Shown piece after piece: positions 33,189 through 41,201 of a stretch of 64,000 nt of DNA. Below the pieces are notes generated by a model. It was given only the letters and a program-made list of their open reading frames with translations. It was not told the origin of the DNA and made no database searches. This DNA is from Massilia sp. Bi118 (GTDB taxonomy: Bacteria > Pseudomonadota > Gammaproteobacteria > Burkholderiales > Burkholderiaceae_D), in contig NZ_CAKKMV010000001.1 of NCBI RefSeq assembly GCF_918697865.1, positions 186,001-250,000 on the forward strand, in the 5' to 3' direction. A program made the position numbers and the translations under genes. Within the stretch, counting starts at the first letter, position 1; every line of letters begins with the position of its first letter.

Positions 33189-33566
33189 ATTTGACGCTTT
33201 ATTGCAACAAAATTTTTTGTATAAAGTTTGTTTCAAAAAGTAATTGAAAAATTACAGGTCGATTAATGAACTTATAAGAATTTCGACGGAATTGTGAGTA
33301 TTGGATAGTATTGAATGATAAATTGAATACAAATCTGAATGTTATTGTTCTGCTTCTTGCCTAGAAGCTAGGTCTCTTCGATAATGTGCCCCGATTGTTT
33401 GTTTGAAATTTACACCAAGGACACAATCGCCCCGTTTTTTGTGATGGCCATCACATCGGCAACGATGCGCTGTCTGTCATGATTCGGAACGTCGACGGCA
33501 GAACACGATTTAAAACACTGCTGTTTGATTTATCTCTTCGATCGATCGATCTATTTTGGAGCAATA
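33189..33566 (+). promoter_or_regulatory. AT-rich upstream region and leader of the large DUF4214 gene
   Basis: No gene is seen. The first 250 bases are strikingly AT-rich for this genome. A good promoter is TTGCCT at 33357, 17 bases, GATAAT at 33380, giving a start near 33392 and a leader of about 175 bases. Overlapping small hairpins (GCTTCT/AGAAGC and CCTAG/CTAGG, 33352-33372) cover its -35 region. A CRP site follows at 33440, with an extended -10 (TGTCATGAT at 33475-33483) suited to a second, CRP-dependent promoter. The 12-mer GATAATGTGCCC recurs before the secretion operon. Confidence 0.5.
33440..33455. promoter_or_regulatory. CRP binding site TGTGATGGCCATCACA (large DUF4214 gene)
   Basis: This 16-base palindrome is perfect over its whole length. 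Its centre lies about 42 bases before a start predicted from the extended -10 at 33475-33483, and about 55 bases after the start predicted from the upstream promoter. It could therefore activate one promoter and block the other. Confidence 0.7.
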
Positions 33567-35531
33567 ATGGCAACGACTTACTACAACGACATCGCTAAAC
33601 TGTACGTGGCTTACTTCAACCGTCCGGCAGACCCGGCTGGTCTGGCTTTCTGGGAAGGCCGTGTCGAAGCCGCTAACGGCAGCACCGCTGCTGTGTCGGC
33701 TGAATTCGCATCGTCGGCTGAGTACAAGACCACCTACGCTGGCATGACCAACGAGCAAATCGTTGACAAGATCTACCAGAACCTGTTCGGCCGCGCTGCT
33801 GAAGCAGAAGGCAAGAAGTACTGGGCCGACCTGATGACCGCTGGCACGATCACCATCGACGCTGCCGTGCGCGACATCTCGAAAGCTGCCCTGGGTTCGG
33901 ACCTGACCGCGTTCAACAACAAGGTCTCGGCTTCGCTGGCCTTCACCGCCGCTCTGGACACCGACGCTGAAAAAGCTGGCTACAACGCCGACTCCGTCGC
34001 TACCGCCAAGACCTGGCTGGGCACCATCACCACCGACGCAACCCTGGCCGCTTCGACCACCCCGGCTGCACTGAACGCGACCGTCGCTGGCGTCGTCGCC
34101 AAAGGCACCCCGTTCACCGTCACCGGCGCCCTGAGCTCGCTGGCTGCTGCACAAGCTGCTGAAGACAAGTTCCTGGTCACCGCCGACGGCGACAACAAGG
34201 CATCGACCAGCGCTACCGAAGCTTCGCTGAACACCGCCGTCACCACCAAGGCTGCCGCTGTCGTGACCGACCTGGGCGCCAACGGTGCTGCATTCACCGC
34301 CGGTTCGGACGCCGTCAAGGCCGCCCTGATCGCCGACCAGGTGAGCGCCAACGCCACCACCCTGGCTACCGCACAAGCTACCCTGCTGACCAAGACCGCT
34401 GACGTCGCCAAGGTCGCTGGCCTGCAAGCTGCTGTCGACGCTCTGGCTGCCGCCAAGACCGCTTCGACCGCTGCCGGCAAAGCCGACACCGCTGCCAAGG
34501 CCGACCTGGTGTCGAAAGAAGCTGCCTTCGAAGTCAACAACGGCGTGACCGTGACCTTCAACGCCGACGGCACCGCGACCTACGTCAAGGGCACCGCTGC
34601 TGCAGCTGCCCTGATCGTCAAGGATGCCGACACCGGCGCCCTGAAGCTGGCCAGCAGCACCGCCGTGACCGAAGCCAAGATGCCGGGCGTGACCGCTCTG
34701 CTGGCTTCGAGCGTCGCTCTGGAAGCTGCTGATGCCAACGTCACCAAGACCGGCCTGGCTGTTGACGCTGCTACCCTGCAAGTGCACCACCTGGACGTCG
34801 ATGCGAACAACGGCGAAGCCGCAGCCCTGAAAGCTGTTGCCAACGCGTTCACCACCATCGACCTGAAAGGTGCAATGCCGACCGAAGCGCAGATCTCGAG
34901 CGAAATCGCGACCCTGACCGCCAAGTCGAACGCTGGTGACGCTGCCGCGACCACCGCGCTGAACACCCTGACCCCGCTGGTCACCGACTACCACACCAAG
35001 GCCGCTTCGGACCCGACCGTGCTGGCTCAGTCGGACGCTGCGACCGCAGTGGACAACGCAACCACCGCGATCAAGACCTTCACCACTGACGTGGCCGCTT
35101 ACAACGCAGCCAAGGCAACCCTGGCTCAGTACGAAGGCTTCCACGCAACCGTGACCGCAGCTGAGCAAGTGTTCGTCAACAACGGCTACGTTGTGACCGA
35201 CCTGGACAGCAACCAAGTTGGCACCGCTTCGTCGGACCTGTACATGGCCGGCGATACCGACCAGTCGATCGTTCTGTTCGGCCTGCAAGGTAAAGACGCT
35301 CTGTTCATCGGCACCGACTACACCCTGAACACCTCGAAAGACATGACCGGCAACGACGCTGTCAAGGAAGTGTTCATCGTGGGTTCGAACGGTGGCAACG
35401 ACACCCAGATCGTTCTGGAAAAGTCGGCCTTCGGTTCGAGCGCTGCTACCCCGGAAGTCATCACCATCACCCTGACCGGCGTTGCTGCTGCTGACGTTCA
35501 CCTGAACAACGGCATCATCACCGTCGGCTAA
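33567..35531 (+). CDS. large DUF4214 protein, probable S-layer-like type I secretion substrate
   Basis: 654 residues. There is no N-terminal signal peptide. A DUF4214 unit opens the protein ('LYVAYFNRPADPAGLAFWEGRV', 'IYQNLFGRAAEAEGKKYWADL'), then comes a long Ala/Thr-rich helical middle and a beta-rich end ('LYMAGDTDQSIVLFGLQGKDALF', final 'LNNGIITVG'). It has no cysteine, is acidic, and lacks RTX GGxGxD repeats. Codon choice favours GCT, GTC, ACC and AAC far more than its neighbours, as in very highly expressed genes. GGAG stands before the ATG. A type I exporter follows directly. These traits fit an S-layer or abundant surface protein, but this is inference. Confidence 0.85.
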   Translation: MATTYYNDIAKLYVAYFNRPADPAGLAFWEGRVEAANGSTAAVSAEFASSAEYKTTYAGMTNEQIVDKIYQNLFGRAAEAEGKKYWADLMTAGTITIDAAVRDISKAALGSDLTAFNNKVSASLAFTAALDTDAEKAGYNADSVATAKTWLGTITTDATLAASTTPAALNATVAGVVAKGTPFTVTGALSSLAAAQAAEDKFLVTADGDNKASTSATEASLNTAVTTKAAAVVTDLGANGAAFTAGSDAVKAALIADQVSANATTLATAQATLLTKTADVAKVAGLQAAVDALAAAKTASTAAGKADTAAKADLVSKEAAFEVNNGVTVTFNADGTATYVKGTAAAAALIVKDADTGALKLASSTAVTEAKMPGVTALLASSVALEAADANVTKTGLAVDAATLQVHHLDVDANNGEAAALKAVANAFTTIDLKGAMPTEAQISSEIATLTAKSNAGDAAATTALNTLTPLVTDYHTKAASDPTVLAQSDAATAVDNATTAIKTFTTDVAAYNAAKATLAQYEGFHATVTAAEQVFVNNGYVVTDLDSNQVGTASSDLYMAGDTDQSIVLFGLQGKDALFIGTDYTLNTSKDMTGNDAVKEVFIVGSNGGNDTQIVLEKSAFGSSAATPEVITITLTGVAAADVHLNNGIITVG

Positions 35532-35577
35532 TAAGTCGCCCGACCCGCTCGCGGGTCGCAGACTTAAGCAGGCAGAA

Positions 35578-35609
35578 CCCCGTCTCCGCAAGGAGGCGGG
35601 GTTTTTCTT
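35578..35609 (+). terminator. strong terminator of the large DUF4214 gene
   Basis: A 10-bp stem (CCCCGTCTCC/GGAGGCGGGG, one G-T pair) with a GCAA tetraloop is followed by TTTTTCTTTTT. A smaller hairpin (GACCCG/CGGGTC) lies just after the stop codon at about 35541-35556. Confidence 0.9.
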
Positions 35610-35644
35610 TTTGGCGACTTTTGACGCTGGGACGCTACGAAAAA

Positions 35645-35660
35645 TGTGATGGACATCACA
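35645..35660. promoter_or_regulatory. CRP binding site TGTGATGGACATCACA (secretion operon)
   Basis: A TGTGA-N6-TCACA palindrome flanked by A and T runs. Its centre is about 40 bases before the start predicted from GATAAT at 35680-35685. The -35 position (CACATT) does not fit consensus, so the promoter should depend on the activator. Confidence 0.75.
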
Positions 35661-35719
35661 TTTTTCAACTGTTTTGATAGATAATGTGCCCGCTGGCAGT
35701 TTCCCTACTATAAGAGCAC

Positions 35720-37486
35720 ATGAATAAATTTCTGAATCCGAAAACCGAGATTGGGCGGGTCCTGCTCAGTTTCAAAGGAACGTTCTACACCGTGGGAACG
35801 TTCAGCGCGATCGTCAACCTGCTGGCCCTGGCCCCGTCGCTGTATATGCTGCAGGTCTATGACCGCGTGCTGGGAAGCCGCAACGAGATCACGCTGCTGA
35901 TGCTGTCGCTGATGATCGTCGGCGCCTATCTTTTCATGGGTGCGCTGGAGCTGATCCGCTCCTTCGTGCTGGTGCGCGTGGGCGCCCAGTTCGACATGCA
36001 GCTCAACCGGCGCCTGTATACGGCTGCCTTCGAGCACAACCTGAAGGCCTCCGGCGCCAACGCCGGCCAGGCCCTGACCGACCTGACCACGCTGCGCCAG
36101 TTCCTGACTGGTAACGCGCTGTTCGCCTTTTTCGATGCGCCCTGGTTCCCGATCTACCTGATCGTGATCTTCTTCTTCGAGCCCTGGCTCGGCCTGTTCG
36201 CCCTGTGCGGCGTGCTGATCCTGATCGTGCTGGCCATCGTCAACGAGCGCGTCACCTACGCGCCGCTGAAGGAAGCCAACAGCATGGCGATCGCTTCCAG
36301 CACGGCGGCCACCAACAACCTGCGCAATGCCGAGGTGATCGAATCGATGGGCATGCTGCCCAACCTGATGTCGCGCTGGTTCAAGCTGCATGGCAGGTTC
36401 CTGAGCCTGCAGGCCCAGGCCAGCCAGAAGGCCGGCACCATCAGCGCCGCCACCAAGTTCTTCCAGATGTCGCTGTCCTCGCTGGTGCTGGGCCTGGGCG
36501 CGCTGCTGGTGCTCGACAACAAGATCACCTCCGGCATGATGATCGCCGCGTCCATCCTGCTCGGCCGTACCCTGGCCCCGGTGCAGCAGCTGATCGCCGT
36601 GTGGAAGAGCTGGAGCAGCACCCGCAGCGCCTTCGACCGTATCAACGTCCTGTTGGAAGCCAACCCGGCGCGCCCCGCCGGCATGCCGCTGCCGAAGCCG
36701 CAAGGCCAGCTGACCGTCGAAGCCGTTACTGCCGCGCCGCCGGGCGTGCGCATTCCCGTGCTCAAGGGCGTGTCCTTCGGCATCGTGCCCGGCGACGTGC
36801 TGGGCGTGATCGGCCCCAGCGGCTCGGGCAAGTCGACGCTGGCGCGCCTGCTGGTCGGCGTGTGGCCGGCGATGGCGGGCAAGGTGCGCCTCGACGGCGC
36901 CGACATGTACGCCTGGAACAAGGCCGAACTGGGCCCGCACATCGGCTACCTGCCGCAGGACATCGAACTTTTCTCGGGCACTGTGTCCGAGAACATTGCC
37001 CGTTTTGGCGAAATCGATGCCGATAAAGTCGTGCTGGCGGCCAAGCGCGCCGGCGTGCACGACATGATCCTGCACCTGCCGGAAGGCTACGACACCCAGC
37101 TGGGCGACGGCGGCGCCGGCCTGTCCGGCGGGCAGAAGCAGCGCCTGGGCCTGGCCCGCGCCATGTATGGCGACCCGGCCCTGATCGTGCTGGACGAGCC
37201 GAATTCGAACCTCGATGAAACGGGCGAGCAGGCGCTCGTGCACGCCGTGATGGACCTGCGCCAGCATGGCAAGACCATTGTCCTGATCACGCACCGTACC
37301 AGCGCGATCGGCGCCACCACCAAGCTGCTGCTGATGCGAGACGGTACCGTCCAGGCCTTCGGCCCGACCAAGGACGTGCTGGCGGCGCTCAACGATGCCA
37401 ACCAGAAGGCCCTGGCCCAGCAGCAGGCGGCCCAGCAAGCGGCGCAACGCGCCCAGGCCTCGGCGACCACCGAAGAAGGTAAATAA
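35720..37486 (+). CDS. type I secretion ABC transporter (PrtD/HlyB-like, no C39 domain)
   Basis: 588 residues. The membrane domain (1 to about 310) has six helices, including 'PSLYMLQVYDRVLGSRNEITLLMLS' and 'TGNALFAFFDAPWFPIYLIVIFFF', the latter being typical of PrtD/LipB/RsaD-type exporters. The ATPase has Walker A 'GPSGSGKST', signature 'LSGGQKQRLGLARAMYGDPALIVLDEPNSNLDE' and switch His in 'LITHRTSA'. A Gln/Ala-rich tail ends the protein. There is no peptidase domain, so the cargo carries a C-terminal signal that stays on. It is the first gene of a three-gene exporter operon, with the likely cargo genes on both sides. Confidence 0.93.
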   Translation: MNKFLNPKTEIGRVLLSFKGTFYTVGTFSAIVNLLALAPSLYMLQVYDRVLGSRNEITLLMLSLMIVGAYLFMGALELIRSFVLVRVGAQFDMQLNRRLYTAAFEHNLKASGANAGQALTDLTTLRQFLTGNALFAFFDAPWFPIYLIVIFFFEPWLGLFALCGVLILIVLAIVNERVTYAPLKEANSMAIASSTAATNNLRNAEVIESMGMLPNLMSRWFKLHGRFLSLQAQASQKAGTISAATKFFQMSLSSLVLGLGALLVLDNKITSGMMIAASILLGRTLAPVQQLIAVWKSWSSTRSAFDRINVLLEANPARPAGMPLPKPQGQLTVEAVTAAPPGVRIPVLKGVSFGIVPGDVLGVIGPSGSGKSTLARLLVGVWPAMAGKVRLDGADMYAWNKAELGPHIGYLPQDIELFSGTVSENIARFGEIDADKVVLAAKRAGVHDMILHLPEGYDTQLGDGGAGLSGGQKQRLGLARAMYGDPALIVLDEPNSNLDETGEQALVHAVMDLRQHGKTIVLITHRTSAIGATTKLLLMRDGTVQAFGPTKDVLAALNDANQKALAQQQAAQQAAQRAQASATTEEGK

Positions 37487-37491
37487 TCTAG

Positions 37492-38844
37492 ATGAAACTG
37501 CTCAAGAAAGATGTAGCGGAAGTCATTTCACACGATGTGACGCCGCTCGAAGTGAATACCGATGCGCGTTCCTTCAGCCGCATCGGCTGGCTGATCGTGC
37601 TGCTGGGCTTTGGCGGCTTCGTGCTGTGGGGCATGTTTGCGCCGCTCGACAAGGGCGTGCCGCTGCAGGGCATCGTGGCCAAGGAATCGAACCGCAAGGC
37701 GATCCAGCACCAGACCGGCGGCGTCGTGCAGCAGATCCTGGTCAAGGATGGCGACGTGGTGAAGGCGGGCCAGGTCCTGGTGCGCATGAACGGCGTGCTG
37801 GCCAAGTCCTCGTACGAGACCAGCGAAGCGCAATACCTGACCGCGCGCGCCAACGAGGCGCGCCTGACCGCCGAGCGCGACGGCCTGAAGGTCATCAAGT
37901 TCCCGGCCGAGCTGGAGCAGCGCAAGAACGAGCCCCGCGTGATGGAGCTGATGACGCTGCAGAACCAGCTGTTCGCCTCGCGCCAGATGTCCCTGCAAAA
38001 CGAACTCGGCAGCTACGACGAGAACGTCGCCGGCCTGAAGGAGCAGATCAAGAGCCTGGAAGAATCGCGCGAAAGCAAGAAGCAGCAGATGGGCTTCCTC
38101 AAGGAGCAACTGGACGGCATGCGCGACCTGGCCAAGGAGGGCTATGTGGCGCGTAACCGCCTGCTCGACCTGGAGCGCACCTACGCCCAACTGAGCGGGG
38201 CCATTTCCGAAGACATCGGCAACATCGGCCGCTTCCGCCGCCAGGTGCTGGAAATCGGCCTGCGCAAGTCCCAGCGCATGCAGGACTACCAGAAGGAGGT
38301 CCGCACCCAGCTGGGCGACGTCGAGAAGGAGGCCGAGGCCCTTTCCGCGCGCATGGAAGGCCAGAAGTACGAAGTCGACAACATCGAGGTCAAGGCGCCG
38401 GTCGACGGCACCGTCACCAGCCTGGCGGTGTTCACCCAGGGTGGCGTGGTCCAGCCCGGTTTCAAGATGATGGAAATCGTGCCGACCGACGATCCGATGA
38501 TCGTCGAGGGCCAGCTGGCCGTGAACCTGGTCGACCGCGTGCACACCGGCCTGAAGACCGAGCTGATCTTCTCGGCCTTCAACGTCAACAAGACGCCGCA
38601 CATCGAGGGGCAGGTCGAGCAGATCGCCGCCGACCGCAGCATCGACGAGCGTACCGGCGCGCCGTACTACAAGGTGCGCGTGCGGGTGACGCCGAAGGGC
38701 CAGAAAATGATCGCCGAGCACAAGTTGGACGTGCGTCCGGGCATGCCGGTCGAGCTGTTCGTGAAGACCGGCGAGCGCACCATGATGAACTACCTGCTGA
38801 AGCCGGTGTTCGACCGCGCCAGGTCGTCGATGTCGGAGGAATGA
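37492..38844 (+). CDS. type I secretion membrane fusion protein (HlyD/PrtE-like)
   Basis: 450 residues. A cytoplasmic stub is followed by one membrane helix ('GWLIVLLGFGGFVLWGMFAPL', about 23-43), a lipoyl-type half ('RKAIQHQTGGVVQQILVKDGDVVKAGQVLVRM'), a long alpha-hairpin coiled coil (about 100-280) and the second half with 'VEVKAPVDGTVTSLAVFTQGGVVQPG'-type strands. The end 'MPVELFVKTGERTMMNYLLKP' is the HlyD_3 signature of PrtE/LipC proteins. It bridges the inner-membrane ABC protein and the outer-membrane channel. It starts five bases after the ABC gene. Confidence 0.93.
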   Translation: MKLLKKDVAEVISHDVTPLEVNTDARSFSRIGWLIVLLGFGGFVLWGMFAPLDKGVPLQGIVAKESNRKAIQHQTGGVVQQILVKDGDVVKAGQVLVRMNGVLAKSSYETSEAQYLTARANEARLTAERDGLKVIKFPAELEQRKNEPRVMELMTLQNQLFASRQMSLQNELGSYDENVAGLKEQIKSLEESRESKKQQMGFLKEQLDGMRDLAKEGYVARNRLLDLERTYAQLSGAISEDIGNIGRFRRQVLEIGLRKSQRMQDYQKEVRTQLGDVEKEAEALSARMEGQKYEVDNIEVKAPVDGTVTSLAVFTQGGVVQPGFKMMEIVPTDDPMIVEGQLAVNLVDRVHTGLKTELIFSAFNVNKTPHIEGQVEQIAADRSIDERTGAPYYKVRVRVTPKGQKMIAEHKLDVRPGMPVELFVKTGERTMMNYLLKPVFDRARSSMSEE

Positions 38845-40202
38845 GGGTGAAGCGTCAATTCCGTCTCGCATTGGCCGCCGTGTTCGGCGCCGCTGTCGCC
38901 GGCCAGGCCGGCGCGGTCACCCTGCAGCAGGCCTACGAGGCCGCGCTGAAGAACGACCCGCAATACCGCATGAGCTTCTACGACAAGGAGTCGGCCAAGG
39001 AAAACCGCATCATCGGCCGCTCCTACCTGCTGCCCAGCGTGTCGGCCAGCTATTCGGCGAGCCGCAACGTGGTCGACCTGACCACGCTTACGCAGGAAGA
39101 CTTCGGGCCGCTGGGCGTCCTGCCGGTACAGCGCATCACGCATCCGCGCTACATCGGCCGCTCGTCCGCGGTGCAGTTGCGCCAGCCCATCCTGAACCTG
39201 GACGGCATTGCGCGCTACCGTCAGGGCAAGGTGATCGCGGCGCAGGGCGAGGCCGCGTTTGCGTCCAGCACCGACGACGTCACCCTGCGCGTGGCCAGCG
39301 CCTACATGGATGTGCTGTTCGCCGACGACCAGGTCGCGCTCTCGAAGGTCTCGCGCGACATGTACGTCGAGATGATGCACGTGAATAATCGCCTGTTCGA
39401 AAAAGGCGAGGGCACCAAGACCGACATGCTGGAAACCCAGGCCAGGCTCGACATCGCCGAGGCCCAGCTGACCGAAGCCCAGGACAATGCCGTCGCCGCG
39501 CGCGAAACCCTGGCTGGCGTGATCGGCATGGACCCGGGCCAGCTGGACAAGCTCGGCGAGGGCTTCCGCCCCGCCACGCTGACGCCCGGCAGCTTCGAGG
39601 AATGGGCAAAGATCGCACGCGAGCACAATCACGAGCTGGCGGCCGCCCGCCTGGCTGTCGAAAATGCGCGGCTCGAAATCAGCAAGAACCGCGCGGGCCA
39701 TTATCCGCGCGTCGACCTGATTGCCGCTTACAGCAAGGGCGACAACGAATCGATCAACACCTACAACCAGACGTCGGTGAACCGCACCATCGGCGTCCAG
39801 GTGAACGTGCCGATCTACCAGGGCGGCGCCATCAGCGCGACCACGCGCCAGGCCGCGGCCGGCTACGAGCGCGCCCAGTCCGATCTCGATGCGCGCACGA
39901 ATAAAATCCTCGTTGAGTTGCGAAAAGCACACAGTATCGTGTTGTCCAGTGTGCACAAGATCGAGGCCCTGGAGAAGGCGGTCGCGTCCGGAAAACTGCT
40001 GATGAAGGCCACCGAGCAAAGCATCAAGGGTGGCGTACGCATCAACCTGGACCTGCTCAATGCCCAGCAGCAGCTGTACACCAGCCAGCGCGACCTGGCC
40101 CAGGCACGCTACAGCTACCTCATCGGCATCTTGCGCCTGCGAGGCGCGGCCGGCACCCTGGATGCGGGCGGTGTACGCGAGATTGCAGCGTATTTCCGCT
40201 GA
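38841..40202 (+). CDS. TolC-family outer-membrane channel of the type I system
   Basis: 453 residues. A signal peptide (ending near 'AGQAGA') precedes two OEP repeats: 'VTLQQAYEAALKNDPQYRM', 'RQPILNLDGIARYRQGK', 'VASAYMDVLFADDQVALS', and in the second half 'NVPIYQGGAISATTRQAAAGYERAQ' and 'RINLDLLNAQQQLYTSQRDLAQARYSYLIGILRLR'. This is the PrtF/TolC form used in type I export. The ATG overlaps the fusion-protein stop (ATGA). A GTG six bases on has a better-spaced GGAGG and gives nearly the same protein. Confidence 0.93.
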   Translation: MRVKRQFRLALAAVFGAAVAGQAGAVTLQQAYEAALKNDPQYRMSFYDKESAKENRIIGRSYLLPSVSASYSASRNVVDLTTLTQEDFGPLGVLPVQRITHPRYIGRSSAVQLRQPILNLDGIARYRQGKVIAAQGEAAFASSTDDVTLRVASAYMDVLFADDQVALSKVSRDMYVEMMHVNNRLFEKGEGTKTDMLETQARLDIAEAQLTEAQDNAVAARETLAGVIGMDPGQLDKLGEGFRPATLTPGSFEEWAKIAREHNHELAAARLAVENARLEISKNRAGHYPRVDLIAAYSKGDNESINTYNQTSVNRTIGVQVNVPIYQGGAISATTRQAAAGYERAQSDLDARTNKILVELRKAHSIVLSSVHKIEALEKAVASGKLLMKATEQSIKGGVRINLDLLNAQQQLYTSQRDLAQARYSYLIGILRLRGAAGTLDAGGVREIAAYFR

Positions 40203-40216
40203 TCCAGGCCTTCCGA

Positions 40217-40252
40217 AAAGCCCCGTGGGATGTTCTGGCACGGGGCTTTTTT
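40217..40252 (+). terminator. terminator of the type I secretion operon
   Basis: The stem GCCCCGTG/CACGGGGC with an 11-base loop is preceded by AAA and followed by TTTTTT. It lies 15 bases after the TolC stop codon. The rest of the gap to 40436 is AT-rich and should hold the promoter of the small DUF4214 gene, but no clear boxes or CRP site were found. Confidence 0.9.
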
Positions 40253-40436
40253 CATGCGTTTTTTACCCCATGCGTCAGCGTGCGCACAGACCGGATATTC
40301 GGCTCGGCGGGATTCGGCTTTCCTAAAAAAATCTTTTTCTTTCAATCACTTACACAATTTAAAGTTCAGTTGAGTGCGCCTGAAAATTTGCGATTAGGGT
40401 AGGATTTTTACTCACACTTTCGCAGAGGAGGCCGTC

Positions 40437-41048
40437 ATGGCAACGAACTACAACACCGAAGTTCAGAAACTATACGTGGCATATTTCAGCCGTCCTGCCG
40501 ATGCCGGCGGGCTGGCCTACTGGTCGAACCTGTTGGCCACCAACCCGTCCGGTTACCAGGTGATCTCGGCCAGCTTCGCCTCTTCGCAGGAATACCACGA
40601 CGCCTATGCCGGCATGGATAACGCCGCCACGGTCAATGCCGTGTATGAACACTTGTTCAACCGTCCTGCGGAGGCCGTTGGCCTGAGCTATTGGACCAAC
40701 CTGCTGAACGAGCACAAGATCACGATCGATAACGTCGTGACGCAGATCGCCGCGGGCGCCCAGGGCAGCGACAAGTTCGCCTATGACGCCAAGGTGGCAG
40801 TGGCCGGCGCCTTTACCACGCGCATGGATCTGCCTGCGGAGCAGAGCAGCTATGCCGGCGCCAACGCGCTGAAGGTGGCGGTCGATTACATCTCGTCGGT
40901 GAAAGACCTGCAGACCGCTGCCGCCGGCATGGACCCGGGTAATATCGACGCCGCGATTGCCAAGTTCGCCGGCGCCTCGGGCATGGATGGTTTTGCCGGC
41001 CTGGTTGGTGTGGGCAGCAATGTCCACGACCCTATCTTCCACGCCTGA
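40437..41048 (+). CDS. small DUF4214 protein, probable second type I substrate
   Basis: 203 residues. The N-terminus parallels the large protein: 'LYVAYFSRPADAGGLAYWSNLL', then 'VYEHLFNRPAEAVGLSYWTNLL', which are two DUF4214 half-units. A short helical part follows, ending 'GVGSNVHDPIFHA'. It has no signal peptide and no cysteine. GAGGAGG six bases before the ATG gives an excellent ribosome site. Next to the exporter it is probably a cargo or a partner that helps anchor or assemble the large protein. That role is inference from paralogy and place. Confidence 0.85.
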   Translation: MATNYNTEVQKLYVAYFSRPADAGGLAYWSNLLATNPSGYQVISASFASSQEYHDAYAGMDNAATVNAVYEHLFNRPAEAVGLSYWTNLLNEHKITIDNVVTQIAAGAQGSDKFAYDAKVAVAGAFTTRMDLPAEQSSYAGANALKVAVDYISSVKDLQTAAAGMDPGNIDAAIAKFAGASGMDGFAGLVGVGSNVHDPIFHA

Positions 41049-41144
41049 ATCGATATAACCGATCGTAGTGAAATTTTATTTCACGCAAGCCGCGTGAATG
41101 AAATAATCAGTCACCGCTGCAGAGCCGGCGGTGCGCCAATCCAG

Positions 41145-41183
41145 AAAAAGGCATCGTACGCCAGAGCGAACGATGCCTTTTTT
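41145..41183. terminator. bidirectional terminator between the small DUF4214 gene and trhO
   Basis: AAAAAGGCATCGT pairs with ACGATGCCTTTTT over a 12-base loop, so each strand ends in a T run. A second, weaker palindrome (GTGAAAT-TTT-ATTTCAC) lies at 41068-41084. Confidence 0.85.
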
Positions 41184-41201
41184 CCTTTCACCGGGCGCAG
41201 C

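Noticed and set aside
33510..35591. A 693-codon Gly/Ser/Val-rich open frame opposite the large DUF4214 gene
   Set aside because: It looks like a repetitive surface protein, but it is the complement of the codon-biased DUF4214 gene. It has no ribosome site and covers that gene's terminator.
41068..41084. GTGAAAT-TTT-ATTTCAC as a CRP site for the small DUF4214 gene
   Set aside because: It lies after the gene, lacks the TGTGA core spacing, and is better read as a small hairpin before the terminator.
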